Of a stretch of 64,000 nucleotides of DNA, positions 1 through 8,897 are shown in pieces. The stretch is from NCBI RefSeq assembly GCF_006864135.1, contig NZ_SADV01000016.1:1-64000 (forward strand), in the 5' to 3' direction. The stretch is from Lysinibacillus sphaericus (GTDB lineage: Bacteria > Bacillota > Bacilli > Bacillales_A > Planococcaceae). A program made the translations under genes and the position numbers. Under the pieces are notes generated by a model, which worked only from the letters and a program-made list of their open reading frames with translations, made no database searches and had not been told where the DNA came from. The number at the start of each line of letters is the position of its first letter. Position 1 is the first letter of the stretch.

Positions 1-12
1 TGCTTTGCGCAT
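1..12 (-). CDS. 5' end of an unseen gene (partial)
   Basis: Only the first four codons (Met-Arg-Lys-Ala) of a minus-strand gene lie in the window; the rest is beyond the left edge. A strong ribosome binding site (GAGGAGGGG, 7 nt before ATG) supports a real start. In B. subtilis the genes beyond sodA on this side are a transporter (yqgE) and a penicillin-binding protein (pbpA), so one of these is possible, but four residues cannot decide. Confidence 0.55.
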
Positions 13-303
13 ATGTATTCCCCTCCTCATCTAATTACAATTTAAATACACGATATTTAGTATACCATTCGAAGGTAACAGGAAAGCATGCACTTGAGAA
101 TTAATGATTGAAAACATCATTTATTTGACGGCACTTTAAGATAAAAAGTTTCTGTTTTTTAACAATTGCTAGAAAAATAGTTTTTTATTGTGGGGTGAGC
201 CACAATTTGAAGCACTCCAAACGTACCGGCAATCGTTCCCTCCCCTTCAGCCCAACTGGCGTGTTGGGGCATTCACCTCCATCTTATATTAAAAAAGCAG
301 CAA
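13..303. other. Gap between sodA terminator and the left-edge gene
   Basis: About 290 bp without a supported gene. It should hold the promoter of the minus-strand gene at the left edge. A short GC-richer segment near 180-285 carries no ORF with a ribosome binding site. Nothing else recognised. Confidence 0.4.
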
Positions 304-348
304 AAAAGGCTATGCCTCGGTGATTTATCACCTTTGACATAGCCTTTT
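304..348 (-). terminator. Terminator of sodA
   Basis: Inverted repeat AAAAGGCTATG / CATAGCCTTTT with an inner GGTGAT/ATCACC pairing, followed on the minus strand by a run of T. It lies 13 bp beyond the sodA stop. Confidence 0.85.
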
Positions 349-360
349 AATAAAAATTAA

Positions 361-966
361 TTATTTTGCAGCTTGGAATTTAGCTTCCACTACATCCCAG
401 TTTACTACGTTCCAGAATGCACCGATGTAATCTGGACGACGGTTTTGGTAGTTTAAGTAGTAAGCATGCTCCCAAACGTCTAAGCCTAGGACTGGAGTTT
501 TACCTTCCATAACTGGAGAGTCTTGGTTTGGAGTAGATGTAACAGCAACTGAGTCACCATCAACGATTAACCAAGCCCAGCCTGAACCGAAGCGAGTAGT
601 AGCAGCTTTTGCAAATTCTTCTTTGAATGCATCGAAAGAACCGAATTTAGCATCGATTGCTTTTGCAACTTCGCCAACTGGAGTTTTTGAACCGCCTGGA
701 GCGATTACTTCCCAGAATAATGAGTGGTTAGCATGTCCGCCACCGTTGTTACGTACAGCAGTTTGTTTGTCAGCTGGAAGAGCATCAATGTTTGCGATAA
801 GATCGTTAATGTCTTTTTCAGCAAATTCAGTGCCTTCTACTGCTGCGTTTAAGTTTGTTACATAAGTATTGTGGTGTTTAGAATGGTGAATTTCCATTGT
901 TTTTGCATCGATATGTGGTTCTAATGCGTCATAAGCGTAAGTTAATTGTGGTAATTCGTAAGCCAT
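361..966 (-). CDS. sodA: Superoxide dismutase, Mn/Fe type
   Basis: Converts superoxide to hydrogen peroxide and oxygen in the cytoplasm. The 201-residue length is typical of bacterial SodA. Metal ligands are visible at His27 (in EIHHSKHH), His81 (GHANHSLFW), Asp163 and His167 (in DVWEHAYY). The GGGHANHS segment and the GSGWAWL segment fit the Mn/Fe family; Mn is inferred from Bacillales orthologues. The ATG is preceded by GGGAGG. It is a single gene with its own terminator. The next gene to the right is a yqgC homologue, the same neighbour as in B. subtilis. Confidence 0.97.
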   Translation of the reverse strand: MAYELPQLTYAYDALEPHIDAKTMEIHHSKHHNTYVTNLNAAVEGTEFAEKDINDLIANIDALPADKQTAVRNNGGGHANHSLFWEVIAPGGSKTPVGEVAKAIDAKFGSFDAFKEEFAKAATTRFGSGWAWLIVDGDSVAVTSTPNQDSPVMEGKTPVLGLDVWEHAYYLNYQNRRPDYIGAFWNVVNWDVVEAKFQAAK

Positions 967-1119
967 TGTTAAGTTCCTCCCTAAAATAAAGAAATAATTA
1001 ATACATTCTTAGATTATCAAAATTGGTCAAACCATTCAACGAAAAATACTTCAAATTGAAGATTTCAGCCTTTTGACTGAAAAGCCAATACGATTACTAT
1101 ACTACCCTGTTGTTTTAGC

Positions 1120-1230
1120 AATTATGCCTCGGCATAATTACGGCCGGAATTGGAAAGGAGTGACATCCGCCTCAGGCTTTTAAATTCTTTCAACGGATGT
1201 TTTGACACCCGCTGAAAGAATTTAAATAGC
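1120..1230. repeat. Intergenic repeat copy with hairpin
   Basis: GC-richer spacer containing GGCATAATTACGGCCGGAAT and TGACATCCGCCTCAGGCTT, motifs shared with the spacers at 14.1 kb and 36.5 kb. It ends in a hairpin (TTTAAATTCTTTCA 1179-1192 / TGAAAGAATTTAAA 1213-1226) which may terminate the minus-strand gene ending at 1247. Confidence 0.55.
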
Positions 1231-1246
1231 TAACTATCGGAGGAAA

Positions 1247-1726
1247 TTATATCGCTATAAAGAACACGACAATCATAACGATTTGAATGACTGCTTTTGC
1301 AAGTGTTGATGTTAAGAAGCCAACAAGAGAGCCAACACCGCTTTTCACAGCCTCTCCAAATGTACGACGCTCCACGATTAATTCTGCAATCACAGCTCCT
1401 AGAAATGGACCGATTAGTATACCTACAACCGGAATGACGAACGGACCAATTAATAAACCAATGGTACTCCCCCACATACCAGCATTTGAACCACCAAATT
1501 TTTTAATACCAAAGGCATTGGCTACAGAATCAGCAACAAATAAAATGACAACAAATAGTATTTCAGTCGCCCAGAACAACCAGCTTAGCTCCGCAAATGA
1601 AAAAAATAATCCGTATACTAAAAAACCACCTATTAAAAAAATCACACCTGGAATGATCGGGTATACCAATCCAACAAATGAAATGATAAAGCAGGCAATC
1701 ACTAAGATCCAGCCAACAACTTCCAT
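1247..1726 (-). CDS. yqgC: DUF456 family membrane protein (YqgC-like)
   Basis: A 159-residue integral membrane protein of unknown function. It has about four hydrophobic segments: residues 4-35, 42-70, around 84-115 and a C-terminal 140-159. Glycine-rich stretches (GSTIGLLIGPF, GILIGPFLGAVIAEL) are characteristic of DUF456. ATG is preceded by AAGGAGAG. Position directly upstream of sodA matches B. subtilis yqgC, which supports the assignment. Family function is not established. A 155-residue plus-strand ORF over the same region is a shadow. Confidence 0.8.
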   Translation of the reverse strand: MEVVGWILVIACFIISFVGLVYPIIPGVIFLIGGFLVYGLFFSFAELSWLFWATEILFVVILFVADSVANAFGIKKFGGSNAGMWGSTIGLLIGPFVIPVVGILIGPFLGAVIAELIVERRTFGEAVKSGVGSLVGFLTSTLAKAVIQIVMIVVFFIAI

Positions 1727-1794
1727 GAAAATTCTCTCCTTTTATCGTGCATAGCCTACTTACTTTACGGATTTACAAAGCTATTGGTTTCAGT

Positions 1795-1880
1795 TATTTT
1801 CGTTTGTATCGTAAGTGCAACGTCAGCTACAAATCTTTCCTGTAGCGAAAGCAAAGCGTCAGCTACAATGACGCCAAGGC
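1795..1880. repeat. Intergenic repeat copy (reverse orientation)
   Basis: Contains GTAGCGAAAGCAAAGCGTCA and GACGCCAAGGCGCAATTGAT, the reverse complement of the repeat after the yqfT-like gene (29.74-29.81 kb). It lies between the DUF456 gene and the phosphate symporter gene. Confidence 0.6.
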
Positions 1881-1889
1881 GCAATTGAT

Positions 1890-3521
1890 TTAATGTCTAA
1901 TTCCTAAAATAGAGTCAGCTATATTTACAGCATGGTCTCCTATACGTTCTAAATTGCTAATGATATCCGTATAGACGATTCCCGCCGCCCCATTACATTC
2001 GTACGTATTTAAGCGCGCAATATGCTTTTGTCTTAGTTTATCTTCCATATCATCTATCAAGCTTTCGAGCTCCGTAACTTCCTGCGCCAAACTCAAACTG
2101 GCTGTATCCAGAGCCGCTATGCTCTTTCGTACAGCTTCAATCGCCAAGCTAAACATGCCTATTAAATCTTGTCGTGCTGATTTACTTAAATTTACCTCAT
2201 GATGATCTTTATATTGTAAAAGCTCTAAAATATTTTCAAAATGATCGCCAATACGTTCGATGTCTCGTACATTTGTTAGCAGTGTATGGTGTCTTACTGA
2301 GTCTGCTCGAGAAAGTGGTTGCTTAGACACCATCACTAAATAATTCGTGATTTCCTTGTCTAAATGATTGAGCGCTACTTCTAATTGTAAAACTGTAGGA
2401 ATATGAGCAGTTTCACCCGTTTTCATATATAAAAACGTTTCTTCTAAACCATGCAGTGCATGCTCTCCCATACGTAACACTTCCTCCTTCGCTTGCCCGA
2501 GTGCAATCGCCGGAGAGGAATCAATAAATGATGGATCTAAATGCTTCGTTGTCACATCAATATTTCCATCATGCCCAGGAACTAGCTTCGTGACAAGTAC
2601 AGCCAACCCTCCGATAAATGGCAGCTGAATCATCATATTAATTATGTTAAATGAGCCATGCGCAAGCGCTATTTGCATTTTCGCATCTAAATGGAATAGC
2701 CCACTAATCCACTGAACGAAATGTATAAACGGTGTAAAGAATACCATGAAAATGATCGTTCCTATAATATTAAATAGTACATGTGCCGCCGCTGCACGCT
2801 TAGCATATATAGAAGCACCCAGTGAAGCTAATACTGCTGTAATGGTCGTGCCTATATTCTCACCGAATAAAATAGGTAAAGCACTATCTAAGCCAATCAA
2901 GTGCTCAGCATATAAGCCCTGTAACACACCGACAGTTGCTGTTGAGCTTTGGACAAGCAATGTAAAAACTGCCCCTAGAAAAATCCCTACAATGGGCAGA
3001 TTCTTGAGATGAAGGGTTAATGATGCTAGGTCCGCTAATTGATGGAGTGATTGCATGCTTGCACTCATTAACTCTAATCCTAAAAATAATCCCCCGAAGC
3101 CAAACAATATTTGCCCGATATACTGATACGTCGCTTTCTTAAAGAAAAATAACAACCCTGCACCTAGCGCCAATAACGGATAAAAATATATGCCGATATT
3201 TATACCAATAATAAATGCGGTTATGGTCGTCCCAATATTTGCCCCCATAATGACACCTATTGCTTGACGTAATGTTAAAAAACCTGCACTCACTAGCCCA
3301 ACCGTAATCACCGTCGTTGCAGAGCTCGACTGGATACAAATCGTCACAATTATGCCCACTAACACACCCATTAAAGGATTTGTTGTAAAACGATTCAACC
3401 ATTCACGCAGTCGATCATCTGCTGATTTTTGAAGCCCATCCCCCATGAATTTAATGGAAAATAAAAAGACTCCTAATCCGCCTAAAAATTGAAACAGTAT
3501 GCTTTGCCAATCTATTGTCAA
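1890..3521 (-). CDS. Na/phosphate cotransporter family protein with PhoU-like domain
   Basis: Predicted sodium-coupled phosphate transporter of the NptA/YjbB (Na/Pi cotransporter II) family. The N-terminal ~300 residues are membrane-spanning and carry the family's duplicated motif: QSSSATT near residue 64 and QSSTATVG near residue 190. The C-terminal ~200 residues are helical and charged, resembling PhoU (RDIERIGDHFENI and NLERIGDHAVNIA). Two such PhoU-like repeats are visible. The start was set at a TTG (position 3521) 9 nt after GGAG; an upstream in-frame TTG at 3536 lacks a ribosome binding site. The B. subtilis relative is yqeW. Substrate direction cannot be told from sequence. Confidence 0.88.
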   Translation of the reverse strand: MTIDWQSILFQFLGGLGVFLFSIKFMGDGLQKSADDRLREWLNRFTTNPLMGVLVGIIVTICIQSSSATTVITVGLVSAGFLTLRQAIGVIMGANIGTTITAFIIGINIGIYFYPLLALGAGLLFFFKKATYQYIGQILFGFGGLFLGLELMSASMQSLHQLADLASLTLHLKNLPIVGIFLGAVFTLLVQSSTATVGVLQGLYAEHLIGLDSALPILFGENIGTTITAVLASLGASIYAKRAAAAHVLFNIIGTIIFMVFFTPFIHFVQWISGLFHLDAKMQIALAHGSFNIINMMIQLPFIGGLAVLVTKLVPGHDGNIDVTTKHLDPSFIDSSPAIALGQAKEEVLRMGEHALHGLEETFLYMKTGETAHIPTVLQLEVALNHLDKEITNYLVMVSKQPLSRADSVRHHTLLTNVRDIERIGDHFENILELLQYKDHHEVNLSKSARQDLIGMFSLAIEAVRKSIAALDTASLSLAQEVTELESLIDDMEDKLRQKHIARLNTYECNGAAGIVYTDIISNLERIGDHAVNIADSILGIRH

Positions 3522-3716
3522 TTGTATTCGCTCCAATTCCTACATCTCTACTTCCCTATTCCTAATCTTTAAATGATAGTTTAGAAAAAGTAAAGAAAAC
3601 CTTTAACTTCTTTACACAATATTAACATTTCATCATCGTATTCTCAGTTATTATTACTTATTTCATATCTTGTCAAAGTTGAACATGGTAGAATAGCGGT
3701 TGGAGGAGATTTGCTT

Positions 3717-4235
3717 ATGAAACACTCACAACTATTTATCGATAGCTTAATTCATCCAAAAAAACTTGCTGCCTATCGTTTATTACCTATCGGAAAAGTC
3801 ATTCAATATACTTTTCTTCTAATTACTGTTGTTACAGTTTTCTCTTTTGGTCGTTTTACGGCCGGAATGTCTGTTGATACTTTTGATATGAATAGTTTAA
3901 ATGGTATTACTGAATACATAGAAGGTGTTAAATGGGTTTTGTATCCCGTGACATTCATTATGCTTTTTGTTTTTACAACGATGCTCATTTTTGCACAAAT
4001 TGCTCTCTATGCCCTAGCAGGTCTACTGATTTTAAAAGTCATGAAACGTCGCGGTGAATACCGTCACATTTGGCGTACTACGACATTTGCCATGACTTGG
4101 GCAATTCTAATAAGTATGCTAGCAGATTATTTACCGATTAACAGTACAATTATCTCTGTTTTTTCTTTATTTTTAACTGTAACTCTACTAATCGTAGCCA
4201 TCACAAAATATCCAAAACAACCAAACATAAAATAA
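3717..4235 (+). CDS. DUF1189 family membrane protein (YqgB-like)
   Basis: A membrane protein of about 172 residues with segments near residues 25-45, 72-100, 125-142 and 145-163. The opening SLIHPKKLAAYRLLPIGKVIQY and its spacing are typical of DUF1189. The ATG at 3717 is preferred because GGAGG lies 10 nt upstream; an in-frame TTG at 3711 sits only 4 nt from it. The B. subtilis relative yqgB lies in the same neighbourhood. Function unknown. Confidence 0.75.
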   Translation: MKHSQLFIDSLIHPKKLAAYRLLPIGKVIQYTFLLITVVTVFSFGRFTAGMSVDTFDMNSLNGITEYIEGVKWVLYPVTFIMLFVFTTMLIFAQIALYALAGLLILKVMKRRGEYRHIWRTTTFAMTWAILISMLADYLPINSTIISVFSLFLTVTLLIVAITKYPKQPNIK

Positions 4236-4287
4236 TGTGCATGAACTCCCTCTCTTCTAAATATAGTGTAGAAAAGGAGGGGATTTT

Positions 4288-4632
4288 TTGCGTGCTTTTG
4301 TGTTAACAGCTATCATTATTATTTTTGCTTTTGTTGTGAAAGTAGATTTAACAGAAGGTTCATTACACCTTGCTGCCATTTATCCGAAAGATAGTGAAAA
4401 AGCCCTTTGTGAGAAGCAGCGAGAGCCAAATTATATTACTGTACAAACTATTCAAGGCGATTCCATTCACAGTTTATTTGCACTTCATCCCGCCAAAGTA
4501 CCAATGACCTTCCCTGAACGCTTACAACTATTTTATGAATTAAATCCACACTTACAATTACAGGCTCTTATTCCTGGTGAAAATATTAAGCTTCCTCTGT
4601 CATTTGAATTTGAAAACAAATGCGGAAAATGA
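4288..4632 (+). CDS. yqfZ: YqfZ-like secreted or anchored protein with LysM-like region
   Basis: A 114-residue protein with an N-terminal hydrophobic segment (residues 2-20) and an extracytoplasmic remainder. Residues 50-108 resemble a degenerate LysM fold: ITVQTIQGDSIHSLF, then LFYELNPHLQ, then LIPGENIKLP. LysM domains bind peptidoglycan or chitin sugars; binding here is inference. The TTG start is preceded by AAAGGAGGGG. It lies just upstream of ispG, as yqfZ neighbours ispG (yqfY) in B. subtilis, which supports the name. Confidence 0.65.
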   Translation: MRAFVLTAIIIIFAFVVKVDLTEGSLHLAAIYPKDSEKALCEKQREPNYITVQTIQGDSIHSLFALHPAKVPMTFPERLQLFYELNPHLQLQALIPGENIKLPLSFEFENKCGK

Positions 4633-4727
4633 AAAGTTAACGTTTCTTCCTTGTCCTTATTTTCTTACACTGCTAAAATAAATGTCAGTGACGGTCGAAA
4701 GTATGGCCCGAAAAGGAGAGAAAGTTA

Positions 4728-5843
4728 ATGAGTGAAATTTGTCACCGTACAAATACACGTCCCGTACGTGTCGGTAATTTAACAATAGGTGGTAGTAATG
4801 AATTATTCATTCAAAGTATGTGTACAACAAAAACACATGATGTCGAAGCAACAGTAGCAGAAATTCTTCGTCTTGAGGAAGCAGGCTGTCAAATCGTTCG
4901 CGTCGCAGTACCAGATGAACGTGCAGCTGATGCGATAGCAGATATTAAAAAACGTATCAATATTCCATTAGTAGCTGATATTCACTTTGACTATAAATTA
5001 GCATTAAAAGCAATTGAAAATGGTATCGATAAAGTTCGTATTAACCCAGGTAATATTGGGCGTAAGGAAAAAGTAGAAGCTGTTGTTAATGCAGCTAAGG
5101 CTAAAGGTATTCCAATCCGTATCGGGGTAAACGCTGGTTCATTAGAGCGTCATATTTTAGAAAAATATGGTTACCCTACTGCGGACGGTATGGTAGAATC
5201 TGCCCTTCACCATATTAAAATTTTGGAAGACTTGGACTTCCACGATATTATCGTATCAATGAAGGCATCAGACGTAAATCTAGCGATTGAGGCCTATGAG
5301 AAAGCGGCTAAAGCCTTTGATTATCCTCTGCATTTAGGAATTACTGAATCAGGTACATTATTCGCGGGTACAGTAAAATCAGCAGCTGGCCTTGGCGCAA
5401 TCCTATCAAAAGGTATTGGTAATACGTTACGTATTTCACTATCTGCAGACCCTGTCGAAGAAGTTAAAGTAGCACGCGAGCTATTAAAATCATTCGGTCT
5501 TGCTTCAAATATGGCAACACTTATTTCTTGCCCAACTTGTGGTCGTATCGAAATTGATTTAATTTCAATTGCCAATGAAGTAGAAGAATATATTTCTAAA
5601 CTTAATGTACCATTAAAAGTTGCTGTTCTTGGTTGTGCGGTAAACGGTCCTGGTGAAGCACGTGAAGCCGATATCGGTATTGCTGGTGCTCGTGGTGAAG
5701 GTTTACTATTTATGAAGGGCAAAACTGTTCGTAAAGTGCCTGAAGAAACAATGGTAGAAGAGTTGAAAAAAGAAATCGATAAATTAGCAGCTGAAATGGT
5801 AGAAAAACGCGCTGCTGAAGAAGCAGAAAAAGCGAACGCCTAA
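4728..5843 (+). CDS. ispG: 4-hydroxy-3-methylbut-2-enyl diphosphate synthase (flavodoxin)
   Basis: Penultimate enzyme of the MEP isoprenoid pathway; it converts methylerythritol cyclodiphosphate to HMBPP using a [4Fe-4S] cluster. The 371-residue length fits the short bacterial form. Cluster cysteines are Cys268, Cys271 (SCPTCGR) and Cys303 ([10 protein letters not shown]). The N-terminal TIM-barrel region has [11 protein letters not shown] and RINPGNIG. ispH, for the last step, lies in the same window at 47.9 kb. The C-terminus has an extra alanine/glutamate-rich helix ([16 protein letters not shown]). ATG follows GGAGAG. Confidence 0.97.
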   Translation: MSEICHRTNTRPVRVGNLTIGGSNELFIQSMCTTKTHDVEATVAEILRLEEAGCQIVRVAVPDERAADAIADIKKRINIPLVADIHFDYKLALKAIENGIDKVRINPGNIGRKEKVEAVVNAAKAKGIPIRIGVNAGSLERHILEKYGYPTADGMVESALHHIKILEDLDFHDIIVSMKASDVNLAIEAYEKAAKAFDYPLHLGITESGTLFAGTVKSAAGLGAILSKGIGNTLRISLSADPVEEVKVARELLKSFGLASNMATLISCPTCGRIEIDLISIANEVEEYISKLNVPLKVAVLGCAVNGPGEAREADIGIAGARGEGLLFMKGKTVRKVPEETMVEELKKEIDKLAAEMVEKRAAEEAEKANA

Positions 5844-5855
5844 GGAGGTGCTAGT

Positions 5856-6428
5856 ATGAAAAAGCCTCGCTTTGGTATTGATATCGATGGAACAGTAACA
5901 TGTCCTAGTACTCTCATTCCACATATCAATAAACAATACAATCTAAATATTACACTCGACGATGTGTGCGAATATGATTTTTTATCAGCATTTCCTCACC
6001 CTGTTGATCGTGTAGCATTTAATACATGGTTTAAAGAAAATGAACCATTTATGTATGAAGTTTCGGAAGCAGCTAAAGATGCGAAAGATATTTTAAATAC
6101 GTGGAAAGAAAACTACGAACTTTATTACATCTCTGCTCGTGGTGAGAATGTATCAGATGTTACGGTAAATTGGTTTAAATCACGATCTATTCCGTATGAT
6201 CATATCGAGCTCATCGGTAGTCACGATAAAATTTCCGTAGCAAAAAAACATGGTGTTGATGCATTTTTTGAAGATAAGCATGATAATGCGGTTATGCTTG
6301 CAGAGGAATTAAAAATACCGGTTGTATTATTTGACACTCCGTATAATCGTCTTGCTGTTCCAGACAATGTCGTACGTGTTTATAACTGGCAAGAAGCCAA
6401 CCATTTTATCACAAATTATTTTAAATAA
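5856..6428 (+). CDS. yqfW: HAD-superfamily 5'-nucleotidase (YqfW-like)
   Basis: Putative 5'(3')-deoxyribonucleotidase-type phosphatase of the HAD superfamily, 190 residues. The nucleophile motif is GIDIDGTV (residues 8-15). A second motif SARG near residue 94 and the EDKHDNAV segment near 138 fit motifs II and III. It begins 12 bp after ispG with TAAGGAGGTG, so the two are probably co-transcribed, the same pairing as yqfW and ispG in B. subtilis. Substrate is unknown. Confidence 0.85.
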   Translation: MKKPRFGIDIDGTVTCPSTLIPHINKQYNLNITLDDVCEYDFLSAFPHPVDRVAFNTWFKENEPFMYEVSEAAKDAKDILNTWKENYELYYISARGENVSDVTVNWFKSRSIPYDHIELIGSHDKISVAKKHGVDAFFEDKHDNAVMLAEELKIPVVLFDTPYNRLAVPDNVVRVYNWQEANHFITNYFK

Positions 6429-6435
6429 ACAAATG

Positions 6436-6464
6436 GAGTCGTGTTCATGTATTGAACACGACTC
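6436..6464. terminator. Bidirectional terminator after yqfW
   Basis: GAGTCGTGTTC / GAACACGACTC hairpin with a 7-nt loop, followed on the plus strand by GCTTCTTTT and on the minus strand by a T-rich tail. It serves yqfW and the small converging gene. Confidence 0.8.
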
Positions 6465-6472
6465 TGCTTCTT

Positions 6473-6601
6473 TTATACATCCAGTATCCCTCGTAACCAA
6501 CGCTCCACAAAATTTTCAAAGGTAATGCCATAATTTTCATAAACAGCATGGTAAACAAAGTAAGTCCCTAATCGCTCAAGTAATTCATCATTAATCTTCA
6601 T
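6473..6601 (-). CDS. Small hypothetical protein, 42 residues
   Basis: Short ORF read directly from the sequence: it begins MKINDELLERLGTYF and ends FVERWLRGILDV. It is amphipathic and probably cytoplasmic. The ATG is preceded by GGAAGGGAG about 10 nt upstream, and the shared terminator lies just beyond its stop, both arguing that it is real. No family recognised. Confidence 0.55.
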   Translation of the reverse strand: MKINDELLERLGTYFVYHAVYENYGITFENFVERWLRGILDV

Positions 6602-6791
6602 CACAAACTGCTCCCTTCCCTTAGTTTTTTTCACTGAATTTTCAGATACTTAAACTTCCAATTTCTCGAATATTCTAGCGGAGTTCGCATAGTTGCAAAA
6701 CCGTCACAATCTACCGCCTCCATGCCCTTTTTTCATAGTTTTCTTTTCGTTAATATAGTAGTATCAACTTACAAAACTGGAGGGACTACTT

Positions 6792-7286
6792 GTGAGATGG
6801 ATAACAAAGGTAGCTTGTATAACATGTCTTTGCGCGTTGCTCACTGGCTGTGGTAATCGATTATCAGAAATTAAAGATGCGGTTTCAGGCATAAATTCAG
6901 CAGCAGAAACTGCAGCCAGTGCAGTTAGTCGTGATGTACATGCTGTACGAGCAATTGCCATTAACTATAAAGATACATCTTTTACGGTTAATGACCTATT
7001 TAAAACTATTTTACGTGACGTACGCTGGGATTATGACGCCGAAAAAAGTGAGCTTCATGTGAGAGGCACTTGGAAAGCACCTCTATTTTCTGAGCAACCA
7101 TGGGATGATACGAAGAAAAAACAACTAGCAGAAACAGGTGTAGTAAAGGTTATATGCACTATTAACAACAATAAAATTGATAGCGCTCTCACAAATGTAA
7201 CACTTATTTTTAATGACGAAACGATTTTAGAAATGACTGGCGAAGATGCTCTTCATCACCTATATGATACATATTTACAAAATTAA
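6792..7286 (+). CDS. Uncharacterised lipoprotein
   Basis: A 164-residue protein with a lipoprotein signal: a charged start, hydrophobic stretch and lipobox LLTGC with Cys20, so it should be anchored to the outer face of the membrane. The start is GTG at 6792, 8 nt after GGAGGG. The mature part has an Ala/Ser-rich helix (residues 28-48) followed by a mixed fold with WDYDAEKSELHVRGTW. No family recognised. It is a single gene with its own terminator. Confidence 0.75.
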   Translation: MRWITKVACITCLCALLTGCGNRLSEIKDAVSGINSAAETAASAVSRDVHAVRAIAINYKDTSFTVNDLFKTILRDVRWDYDAEKSELHVRGTWKAPLFSEQPWDDTKKKQLAETGVVKVICTINNNKIDSALTNVTLIFNDETILEMTGEDALHHLYDTYLQN

Positions 7287-7334
7287 GCTCCGTAGCTTTT
7301 AAACAAGGCTGTTTCCTCAAAGATTGTTTTAAAA

Positions 7335-7382
7335 AAAGGCAGATTTAATCTACAAAACGTCTAGATTAAATTCTGTCTTTTT
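7335..7382 (+). terminator. Terminator of the lipoprotein gene
   Basis: Long hairpin with arms AAAGGCAGATTTAATCTA and TAGATTAAATTCTGTCTTT (one unpaired base in the stem), followed by TTTTT. Confidence 0.85.
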
Positions 7383-7487
7383 GTTCTAATATATCGCGAA
7401 TCGAAAATTTAACTAAAGCTCCCTGTTTGTTTAATTGTTAGTGTTATTGTCTAGTTGCAGCTTTTTCTTGACTGTTATTCTGTGATG

Positions 7488-8066
7488 CTAGGTGAGGATA
7501 TGTATTTTTTCTAAATAATACTTCACGATAGCTAAATATTCTCTGGAGTAGTACTTAATACGAAATTCTGATGGTGTTGCAGCTGGTAAGCCGGTAACGT
7601 TAAGTCCTAAATCTTCAGCAATGGATTCGGCTCGATATAGATGGAATCGGTTTGTTACAACTACAATTGTGGAATCTTTGTCTATGTAATCCATTGAATA
7701 CTGAAAATTTTCAAGAGTGCGAGTAGAATTGGATTCGGTGATGATTCGTTGTTCATCAATACCTAATTGCATTAATGATTCTTTAATTACAGAAGCTTCA
7801 GACACAATTTCGTCCTGCCCCTGACCACCAGAAGCGATTGCAATTGTATGTTCGTTTTCTTTTAAGTATGCAGCTGCAGTCGTAATGCGCTCGAACAGCA
7901 GACTAGACGGTTGATCCCCCGATAATCGTGTACCTAAAATAATGAGGTAATCTGCATTTTCTATCGCAGTATTTTTGCCTTGAGACACGATAAGTAAGTG
8001 TAGGCAAAGAAAAAAAACAAGTACTACCGCGAGCAATATAGTGATGAGCTTGAATACTTTCTTCAT
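7488..8066 (-). CDS. YdcF/SanA-type DUF218 family protein
   Basis: About 192 residues with an N-terminal membrane anchor (residues 5-25) and an extracytoplasmic DUF218 domain. Visible motifs are ADYLIILGTRL, ASGGQGQDEI, EASVIKESL, ITESNSTRTLENF and VVVTNRFHLYRAESIA, which are the conserved pattern of the family. DUF218 proteins are linked to envelope integrity in other bacteria; the substrate is unknown. The ATG at 8066 is chosen because GGAGG sits 5 nt upstream; the ORF extends 11 codons further without a ribosome binding site. Confidence 0.82.
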   Translation of the reverse strand: MKKVFKLITILLAVVLVFFLCLHLLIVSQGKNTAIENADYLIILGTRLSGDQPSSLLFERITTAAAYLKENEHTIAIASGGQGQDEIVSEASVIKESLMQLGIDEQRIITESNSTRTLENFQYSMDYIDKDSTIVVVTNRFHLYRAESIAEDLGLNVTGLPAATPSEFRIKYYSREYLAIVKYYLEKIHILT

Positions 8067-8173
8067 AATAACCTCCATATTTACTGTAACGATTGACATT
8101 ATTTAAATTATCGGTAGCAAATTTTAATATATGAGCTTGTTTTTTATTCTTTTCTAAAAGATCGTTGCTATTA

Positions 8174-8389
8174 CTACATATCTTTCCTTAATAGTCTGTG
8201 GAATAAATATAAAACGACTGTTAATAAGCTCAGAATAAAAAATTGTATTGTTGATGTCCAAAATATAAATATTACATCTGCGCCTAAAACAACAATCTCG
8301 CCCGGTGGCAGTTCTTTAGATGGCAAAGGAAATAAAATTATATAAGGTACAATGACAAAAGACGAATAAGAAGTTGCAAAAGAATCGAA
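8174..8389 (-). pseudogene. Remnant of a small membrane protein gene
   Basis: A minus-strand frame stays open for 72 codons and reads as two hydrophobic segments (FVIVPYIILFPLP and, later, IFIFWTSTIQFFILSLLTVV) ending in LFHRLLRKDM and a stop. A TGA closes it immediately upstream and no start codon with a ribosome binding site is present. An ATG one frame away at about 8393 hints at a frameshift. It looks like the C-terminal part of a decayed membrane protein; the family is not recognised. Confidence 0.35.
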
Positions 8390-8409
8390 TCATTTAAAAA
8401 CACTTGAGC

Positions 8410-8460
8410 AAAGAATAACAATGTATGCGATAGATACTATTGCATACATTGTTATTCTTT
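8410..8460. repeat. Perfect 19-bp inverted repeat
   Basis: AAAGAATAACAATGTATGC (8410-8428) and its exact reverse complement (8442-8460), with a 13-nt loop and a short T-rich tail on the plus strand. It may be a terminator left with the gene remnant, or an independent palindromic element. Confidence 0.7.
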
Positions 8461-8610
8461 TCATACTCTACGATTAAATTCATACAACACATTTCCTCTC
8501 CTTTTAATCTTAATAATCCAATCTATAGTAAGACGAACGGAATCGTGTGATGTTCCAATTTTTCTTCACCTAACCTGCAAGTGAAAAAAGAAACTTAAAC
8601 AAACAAAGAA

Positions 8611-8735
8611 CTGCGACTGGGTGCTTTCCCGAGGACGTCCGACGAACCCCAAGGAGTCGCACAGCCTCACTCCAACCACTTTTAGTTATAGCGAAAACGA
8701 AACTTCAGAATTTTTTGTGCGAAAGAGCAGCGGCA
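8611..8735. repeat. Intergenic repeat copy
   Basis: Contains TGCGACTGGGTGCTTTCC, GGACGTCCGACGAACCCCAA and GGAGTCGCACAGCCTC. Similar modules occur in the 28.9-29.3 kb repeat (CGACTGGGCGCTTT, GGCGTCCGATGAGCCGCTTG, GGAGTCGCCCAGCCTCCA). Confidence 0.6.
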
Positions 8736-8897
8736 GTAGATGTACAAGCGCATCTCTGTTATAAGTCTATTCGGTGTTCTTCAGCAAATAAGCGCAAAAA
8801 AATCTTACAATTTTGAAATATCGGACTCTCCTAATTGAAACTTTCAAAACCAACAAGTTATAATCAAAGTATCACGTGATGGTTTGGAGGTGTTTCC

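Larger units (their letters stand above)
8067..8897. other. Long gap with gene remnant, inverted repeat and repeat copy
   Basis: About 830 bp with no intact gene. It holds an open membrane-protein-like reading frame without a start (8174-8389), a 19-bp inverted repeat (8410-8460) and a GC-richer repeat copy (8611-8735), each listed separately. The last 100 bp should contain the promoter of the MerR gene. Confidence 0.6.

Noticed and set aside
1287..1754. A 155-codon plus-strand ORF over the DUF456 gene
   Set aside because: Shadow of the membrane protein gene; it has no ribosome binding site and a low-complexity product.
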